Source: an uncultured Anaerosporobacter sp.
GTDB taxonomy: Bacteria; Bacillota; Clostridia; Lachnospirales; Lachnospiraceae
Direction of reading: 5' to 3'
Assembly (NCBI GenBank): GCA_945787925.1
Contig: CALZJY010000066.1
Span: forward strand, 1 to 8,844
DNA length: 8,844 bases
The notes beneath the pieces were generated by a model that was not told where the DNA came from, ran no database searches, and saw nothing but the letters and a program-made list of their open reading frames with translations. Every line of letters begins with the position of its first letter. The first letter of the stretch is position 1. The translations under genes and the position numbers were made by a program. Shown here piece after piece: positions 5,640 through 8,844 of this stretch.

Positions 5640-5778
5640 AGGTTTTTGAACCATTTTTTTTGTGTGCAAAAAACTTTCTTAAGGTATCGTATTCTGAGTA
5701 GATTGACAAGCTATTAGCAGGCAATGAAAAAGAGGGAGACGATGCTCGTACTCTAGAATAATTACAGAAAGGCATGAG
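5640..5778 (+). promoter_or_regulatory. Long untranslated leader of pyrH with candidate mini-ORFs
   Basis: This leader contains a strong ribosome-binding motif AAGGAGG (5636-5642) without a well-placed ATG, a small hairpin GGTT-TTTG-AACC (5641-5652) followed by ATTTTTTTTG, an inverted repeat of T6 and A6 around GTGTGC, and a 10-codon ORF (5724-5756, MKKRETMLVL). None of these has a proven role. The T-run after a short stem could be a weak attenuator, but the four-base-pair stem is thin. Confidence 0.3.
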
Positions 5779-6489
5779 TTGACTGTGAACGAATATAAAA
5801 GAGTTTTATTAAAACTAAGTGGAGAAGCTTTAGCCGGAGAGAAAAAAACTGGATTTGATGAAGAAACTTGTATCAGAGTTGCAAATCAAGTAAAGCAATT
5901 AGTGAACCAAGGAATCGAAGTTGGTATCGTAATTGGTGGCGGAAACTTCTGGAGAGGAAGAACAAGCCAAACAATCGATCGTACAAAAGCTGACCAAATC
6001 GGTATGTTAGCAACAGTAATGAACTGTATCTACGTATCTGAAATTTTCCGTTTTGTAGGAATGGATACTCAAATCTTAACTCCATTTGAATGCGGTTCAA
6101 TGACAAAATTATTCTCTAAGGATAGAGCAAATGAATGTTTTAAAGCAGGCAAGGTAGTATTCTTTGCTGGCGGTACAGGACATCCTTATTTCTCAACAGA
6201 TACAGGACTTGTACTTCGTGCAATTGAAATGGATGCAGATGTAATCCTTTGCGGTAAAGCAATCGATGGTGTTTACGATAGCGATCCGAAAGTAAACAAA
6301 GATGCTAAGAAATACGATGAAGTATCAATTCAAGAAGTACTTGATAAGAAATTAGCAGTAATCGATTTGACAGCTACAATCATGTGCTTAGAAAATAAAA
6401 TGCCATTATTGGTATTTGGTGTGAATGAAGAAGATAGCATTGTAAATTCCGTAACAGATAAATTTAGCGGTACTAGAGTTACTGTATAA
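5779..6489 (+). CDS. pyrH: Uridylate kinase (UMP kinase)
   Basis: This enzyme phosphorylates UMP to UDP with ATP, a required step of pyrimidine nucleotide synthesis in the cytoplasm; the bacterial type belongs to the amino-acid-kinase fold and is usually a GTP-activated, UTP-inhibited hexamer. Motifs are KRVLLKLSGEAL (7-18), the Gly-rich VIGGGNFWRG (51-60), ADQIGMLAT (71-79), GGTGHPYFSTDT (131-142) and the DADVILCGKAIDGVYDSDP stretch (152-170). The length of 236 is normal. The start is not ATG: TTG at 5779 follows AAAGG (5768-5772) by six bases and is preferred; GTG at 5785 would give the family-typical MNEYKRV but sits 12 bases from that site. An out-of-frame ATG-AGT-TGA (5774-5782) overlaps the TTG. 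It leads the pyrH-frr pair, 49 bases before frr. Confidence 0.96.
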   Translation: MTVNEYKRVLLKLSGEALAGEKKTGFDEETCIRVANQVKQLVNQGIEVGIVIGGGNFWRGRTSQTIDRTKADQIGMLATVMNCIYVSEIFRFVGMDTQILTPFECGSMTKLFSKDRANECFKAGKVVFFAGGTGHPYFSTDTGLVLRAIEMDADVILCGKAIDGVYDSDPKVNKDAKKYDEVSIQEVLDKKLAVIDLTATIMCLENKMPLLVFGVNEEDSIVNSVTDKFSGTRVTV

Positions 6490-6538
6490 CAGTGACTTTA
6501 AGATTATAATAAGGTTTTAGAAGTAGGAGGATTCTTAT

Positions 6539-7093
6539 ATGGATTCAAGAATGCAACAATATGAAGTAAAGATGCAAAAATCTTTAGATAGCTTAAATTC
6601 CGAATATTCAAATATTCGTGCAGGTAGAGCTAATCCACATTTATTAGATAAACTTACAGTTGAGTACTATGGTGCACCATCACCTTTACAATCTGTAGCA
6701 AATATCTCTGTGCCAGAAGCGCGTGTAATCATGATTCAGCCTTGGGAAGCAAGCTTAATCAAAGAAATCGAAAAAGCAATCATCTGTTCCGATTTAGGTC
6801 TTACTCCATCTAACGATGGTAAAGTAATTCGTTTAGTATTCCCTGAATTAACAGAAGAAAGACGTAAAGACTTAGTAAAAGACGTTAAGAAAAAAGCAGA
6901 AAACGCAAAAGTTGCTGTTCGTAACATCCGTAGAGATGCAAACGATGGTTTCAAGAAATTAAATAAAGCAAACGAACTTACTGATGATGAATTAAAATCA
7001 TTAGAAGATCAAGTACAAAAATTAACAGACAGATTTGTTAATGAAATTGAAAAAACAATGGAAGCTAAATCAAAAGAAATCCTTACAATCTAA
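6539..7093 (+). CDS. frr: Ribosome recycling factor
   Basis: This cytoplasmic factor, with EF-G, splits post-termination ribosomes so subunits can be reused. The 184 residues are the normal size and cover the whole two-domain protein: a long helical bundle and an inserted beta domain. Signature segments are NIRAGRANP near residues 25-33, VEYYGAPSPLQSVANI, VPEARVIMIQPWE, IEKAIICSDLGLTPSNDG, and the highly conserved LTEERRKDLVK followed by AVRNIRRDAND. AGGAGG (6525-6530) lies eight bases before the ATG. The gap from pyrH is short and shows no terminator, so the two genes are very likely co-transcribed, which is the common arrangement in bacteria. Codon use is strongly biased to A/T-ending codons, as expected for a well expressed gene. 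Confidence 0.98.
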   Translation: MDSRMQQYEVKMQKSLDSLNSEYSNIRAGRANPHLLDKLTVEYYGAPSPLQSVANISVPEARVIMIQPWEASLIKEIEKAIICSDLGLTPSNDGKVIRLVFPELTEERRKDLVKDVKKKAENAKVAVRNIRRDANDGFKKLNKANELTDDELKSLEDQVQKLTDRFVNEIEKTMEAKSKEILTI

Positions 7094-7111
7094 GTATTTC
7101 TTCATTTAGGG

Positions 7112-7147
7112 GGACGTATTTTGTTCTGAAATTGACAAAATACGTCC
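7112..7147 (+). terminator. Strong hairpin after frr (weak terminator, attenuator or mRNA-stability element)
   Basis: A perfect 13-bp stem pairs 7112-7124 with 7135-7147 around a ten-base loop. The expected T-run is missing; TACTTTCATATT follows instead. It may therefore act as an mRNA 3'-end protector or a leaky terminator. Its loop and 3' arm contain the -35 box of the downstream promoter. Confidence 0.55.
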
Positions 7148-7161
7148 TACTTTCATATTAT
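7132..7161 (+). promoter_or_regulatory. Probable promoter of uppS-cdsA-dxr
   Basis: A consensus -35 box TTGACA (7132-7137) and a TATTAT -10 box (7156-7161) are separated by 18 bp, placing the transcription start about 15 bases before the uppS ATG region, near 7168. The -35 is within the hairpin following frr and the -10 overlaps a 12-bp palindrome. Confidence 0.5.
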
Positions 7162-7170
7162 CGGCCGATA
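7159..7170. promoter_or_regulatory. 12-bp palindrome TATCGGCCGATA over the predicted start site
   Basis: This perfect, GC-centred palindrome overlaps the end of the -10 box and the expected transcription start, and abuts the ribosome binding site of uppS (AGGAGG 7170-7175). The placement is that of a repressor operator, or of a small RNA hairpin that could mask the ribosome binding site. No binding protein can be named. Confidence 0.35.
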
Positions 7171-7183
7171 GGAGGAACTTGTT

Positions 7184-7909
7184 ATGGCGGACACAATTAA
7201 TACAAAAGGACAAAAGGTCCCAACTCATGTTGCGTTGATCCTAGATGGAAATGGAAGATGGGCAAAGAAACGCTTTATGCCAAGAAACTTTGGGCATAAG
7301 CAAGGAAGTAAGAATGTTGAGAAGATGTGTGAAGTGGCATGGAACCTTGGAATTAAATACTTCACAGTATATGCATTCTCTACAGAAAACTGGGGAAGAC
7401 CACAGGAAGAAGTAGATGAACTAATGCGTCTTCTTCGCAAATACATGGAAGATTGTATCGAACGTACCTCTAAAAACAATATGAGAGTACGTATTATCGG
7501 TGACAAAAAGGGTCTTCCAGAAGATTTACAACAAAGCATTGCGCAGTTAGAAGAAAAATCGTCTGTCAATACAGGTCTTAACTTTACAATTGCATTAAAC
7601 TATGGTTCTCGTGATGAAATCAAGAGAGCAATGCAAGAAATTGCAGCAGAGGTAAAAGAAGGAAAAGTATCTCCAGAAGAAATTACACAAGAAATGATTT
7701 CTAGTCATTTAGATACTTGTGAACTTCCAGATCCGGATTTGCTAATCCGTACAAGTGGAGAACAAAGATTAAGCAACTACCTATTATGGCAACTTGCTTA
7801 TACAGAATTTTATTTTACCCCAGTATTATGGCCTGACTTTGACCAGAAAGAATTAGAGAAAGCGATTGAATTTTATAACGGTCGCGATCGTAGGTTTGGT
7901 AAAGTTTAG
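7184..7909 (+). CDS. uppS: Undecaprenyl diphosphate synthase (cis-prenyltransferase, isoprenyl transferase)
   Basis: This enzyme adds isopentenyl units in cis to farnesyl diphosphate, making the C55 carrier lipid precursor used for peptidoglycan and other wall polymers. The protein of 241 residues is full length. Clear signatures are LILDGNGRWAKKR with the catalytic Asp21, GHKQGSKNV (the His and Gly-rich substrate segment), TVYAFSTENWGRP, and near the C-terminus PDLLIRTSGEQRLSNYLLWQLAYTEFYF, holding the Arg/Ser/Glu that bind IPP and Mg. It acts at the cytoplasmic face of the membrane. The ATG follows AGGAGG by eight bases. Its stop lies in the ribosome binding site of cdsA, and it belongs to the conserved uppS-cdsA-dxr lipid cluster. 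A polar N-terminal extension of about 12 residues precedes the conserved core, which is ordinary for Firmicutes. Confidence 0.98.
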   Translation: MADTINTKGQKVPTHVALILDGNGRWAKKRFMPRNFGHKQGSKNVEKMCEVAWNLGIKYFTVYAFSTENWGRPQEEVDELMRLLRKYMEDCIERTSKNNMRVRIIGDKKGLPEDLQQSIAQLEEKSSVNTGLNFTIALNYGSRDEIKRAMQEIAAEVKEGKVSPEEITQEMISSHLDTCELPDPDLLIRTSGEQRLSNYLLWQLAYTEFYFTPVLWPDFDQKELEKAIEFYNGRDRRFGKV

Positions 7910-7921
7910 GGGGAAAGTACT

Positions 7922-8716
7922 ATGTTTATAGAACGTTTGATCAGCGGTATCGTACTGCTAATCATAATGATTGGATCTGTCGTATTAGGGGGGGATGTAT
8001 TATTTGCACTAGTTACGGCAATCTCGTTAATAGGTCTTATGGAACTTTATCGTGTATTGGATATTCATAAGACACCACTCGCAGTGTTAGGGTATTTGGC
8101 AACCCTTGCATTTGACTTTTGTTTATATTTTGAGAAAAAAGAATACTTAATTTATGTAATCGTTGTCTTAATGTTATTCGTAATGGCAACATATGTAATT
8201 GCATATCCGAAGTATGTTTCTTCTCAAATTAGTTTTACAATCTTTGCATTTATCTATGCCCCAGTCATGTTATCGTATTTATATCAGCTTCGCATGTTAG
8301 AAGACGGTATCTATATGATCTGGTTAGCCTTTATTGGTGCGTGGGGGTCAGATACTTGTGCCTATGTAGTTGGTATGTTAATCGGAAAGCATAAGCTTCC
8401 AAGTGAATTAAGCCCTAAAAAATCCATTGAAGGATGTATTGGCGGCATTATCGGTGCCGGATTAATCGGATTTATCTATGCGACGGTATTCAAGCAACAT
8501 ATTGCGATTGCAAATCCACAAGTTGCATTTACAATCATTGGAGCAGTATCAAGTGTGTTATCTCAAATTGGCGATTTAGCAGCATCTGCAATTAAGAGAA
8601 ACCATCAGATTAAAGATTATGGTAAGCTAATTCCAGGCCATGGTGGTATCATGGATCGTTTCGATAGCATTATCTTTACGGCACCGATTGTGTTTTTATT
8701 ATTACAAGTATTATAA
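7922..8716 (+). CDS. cdsA: Phosphatidate cytidylyltransferase (CDP-diglyceride synthase)
   Basis: This integral membrane enzyme makes CDP-diacylglycerol from phosphatidic acid and CTP, the branch point for phosphatidylglycerol, cardiolipin and other phospholipids. The 264-residue protein is mostly hydrophobic, with about seven or eight membrane segments starting at residues 5-35. The CdsA signature is complete at residues 222-248: S-A-I-K-R, then K231-D232, then P-G-H-G-G (238-242), and M-D-R-F-D with Asp245 and Asp248, which form the metal and CTP site. AGGGGG overlaps the uppS stop codon (7907-7909) and precedes the ATG at 7922, so the two genes are 12 bases apart and translationally coupled. 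The next gene, dxr, starts 24 bases after its stop with no terminator between them. Confidence 0.97.
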   Translation: MFIERLISGIVLLIIMIGSVVLGGDVLFALVTAISLIGLMELYRVLDIHKTPLAVLGYLATLAFDFCLYFEKKEYLIYVIVVLMLFVMATYVIAYPKYVSSQISFTIFAFIYAPVMLSYLYQLRMLEDGIYMIWLAFIGAWGSDTCAYVVGMLIGKHKLPSELSPKKSIEGCIGGIIGAGLIGFIYATVFKQHIAIANPQVAFTIIGAVSSVLSQIGDLAASAIKRNHQIKDYGKLIPGHGGIMDRFDSIIFTAPIVFLLLQVL

Positions 8717-8740
8717 CAATAGCGGTTAGGAAGTAATCAT

Positions 8741-8844
8741 ATGAAGAATATAGTCATTTTAGGTTCTACCGGTTCCATTGGAACACAAACGTTAGATATT
8801 GTAAGAATCAATAAAGATTTAAAGGTATCTGCGATTGCAGCTGG
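8741..8844 (+). CDS. dxr: 1-deoxy-D-xylulose 5-phosphate reductoisomerase, N-terminal fragment
   Basis: Only the first 34 codons lie in the window; the gene runs off the 3' end. The product begins MKNIVILGSTGSIGTQTLDIVR, where GSTGSIG is the NADPH-binding Rossmann loop of DXR, followed by KVSAIAAG. The enzyme rearranges and reduces DXP to 2-C-methyl-D-erythritol 4-phosphate, the committed step of the MEP route to IPP, which UppS then uses. AGGAAG (8728-8733) lies seven bases before the ATG. Position after uppS-cdsA is the standard Firmicutes order, usually followed by rseP. The missing C-terminal part leaves the metal and substrate residues unseen, but the identification is safe. Confidence 0.95.
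   Translation, partial: MKNIVILGSTGSIGTQTLDIVRINKDLKVSAIAA

Noticed and set aside
5703..5708. Perfect TTGACA in the pyrH leader as a -35 box
   Set aside because: The sequence 16-18 bp downstream (around GAAAAAGAG) has no -10-like hexamer.
6505..6510. TATAAT between pyrH and frr as a separate frr promoter
   Set aside because: The region 17 bp upstream has no -35-like sequence (CTGTAT) and falls at the end of pyrH; co-transcription explains frr.
7225..7569. Minus-strand 114-codon open frame across uppS
   Set aside because: It is antisense to a clearly conserved gene, without a ribosome binding site or recognisable domain.

Overview
The window looks like the chromosome of a low-GC, anaerobic Gram-positive bacterium of the Clostridia, most likely a Lachnospiraceae or Lachnoclostridium-type organism. 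The grounds are A/T-rich codon use, strong AGGAGG-type ribosome binding sites, a T-box riboswitch, an oxygen-sensitive ferredoxin-dependent 2-oxoacid oxidoreductase, and the clostridial gene order pyrH-frr-uppS-cdsA-dxr. No mobile element, CRISPR array, rRNA or tRNA gene was seen.

Region 1 (1-4333). The window opens inside the 3' end of a probable CarD-family transcription regulator gene. One base after its stop lies a near-consensus sigma-A promoter. It drives a complete T-box leader (about 272-564) with a readable specifier, antiterminator and terminator. The specifier reads UGG (Trp). The T-box bulge reads UGGC, which fits the G73 discriminator base of bacterial tRNA-Trp. The leader controls a tightly packed operon, iorA-iorB-paaK: both subunits of indolepyruvate:ferredoxin oxidoreductase and an AMP-forming arylacetate-CoA ligase. 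This is the most interesting part of the window. A switch that turns genes on during tryptophan starvation makes little sense for tryptophan breakdown. It makes good sense if the enzymes run in reverse: indoleacetate to indoleacetyl-CoA (ATP-consuming ligase), to indolepyruvate (reductive carboxylation), to tryptophan (an aminotransferase encoded elsewhere). A strong hairpin at 4294-4333 ends this operon and the convergent gene after it.

Region 2 (4350-5594). A minus-strand gene encodes a small DUF4190-like membrane protein with an Asn/Pro/Met/Tyr-rich 12-residue tandem repeat. It is divergent from a plus-strand gene whose product resembles pyroglutamyl-peptidase I (family C15) but seems to lack the catalytic residues. 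Both have recognisable promoters in the 153-bp gap between them.

Region 3 (5595-8844). This is a housekeeping cluster: pyrH (UMP kinase), frr (ribosome recycling factor), uppS (undecaprenyl diphosphate synthase), cdsA (CDP-diglyceride synthase) and the start of dxr (first committed step of the MEP isoprenoid pathway), which runs off the window. It links pyrimidine nucleotides, translation recycling, phospholipid and isoprenoid/cell-wall carrier synthesis. rpsB-tsf, often found before pyrH in Firmicutes, is absent from the 1.5 kb upstream. The frr-uppS gap holds a perfect 13-bp hairpin overlapping a good promoter and a 12-bp palindrome, so uppS-cdsA-dxr probably has its own control point.
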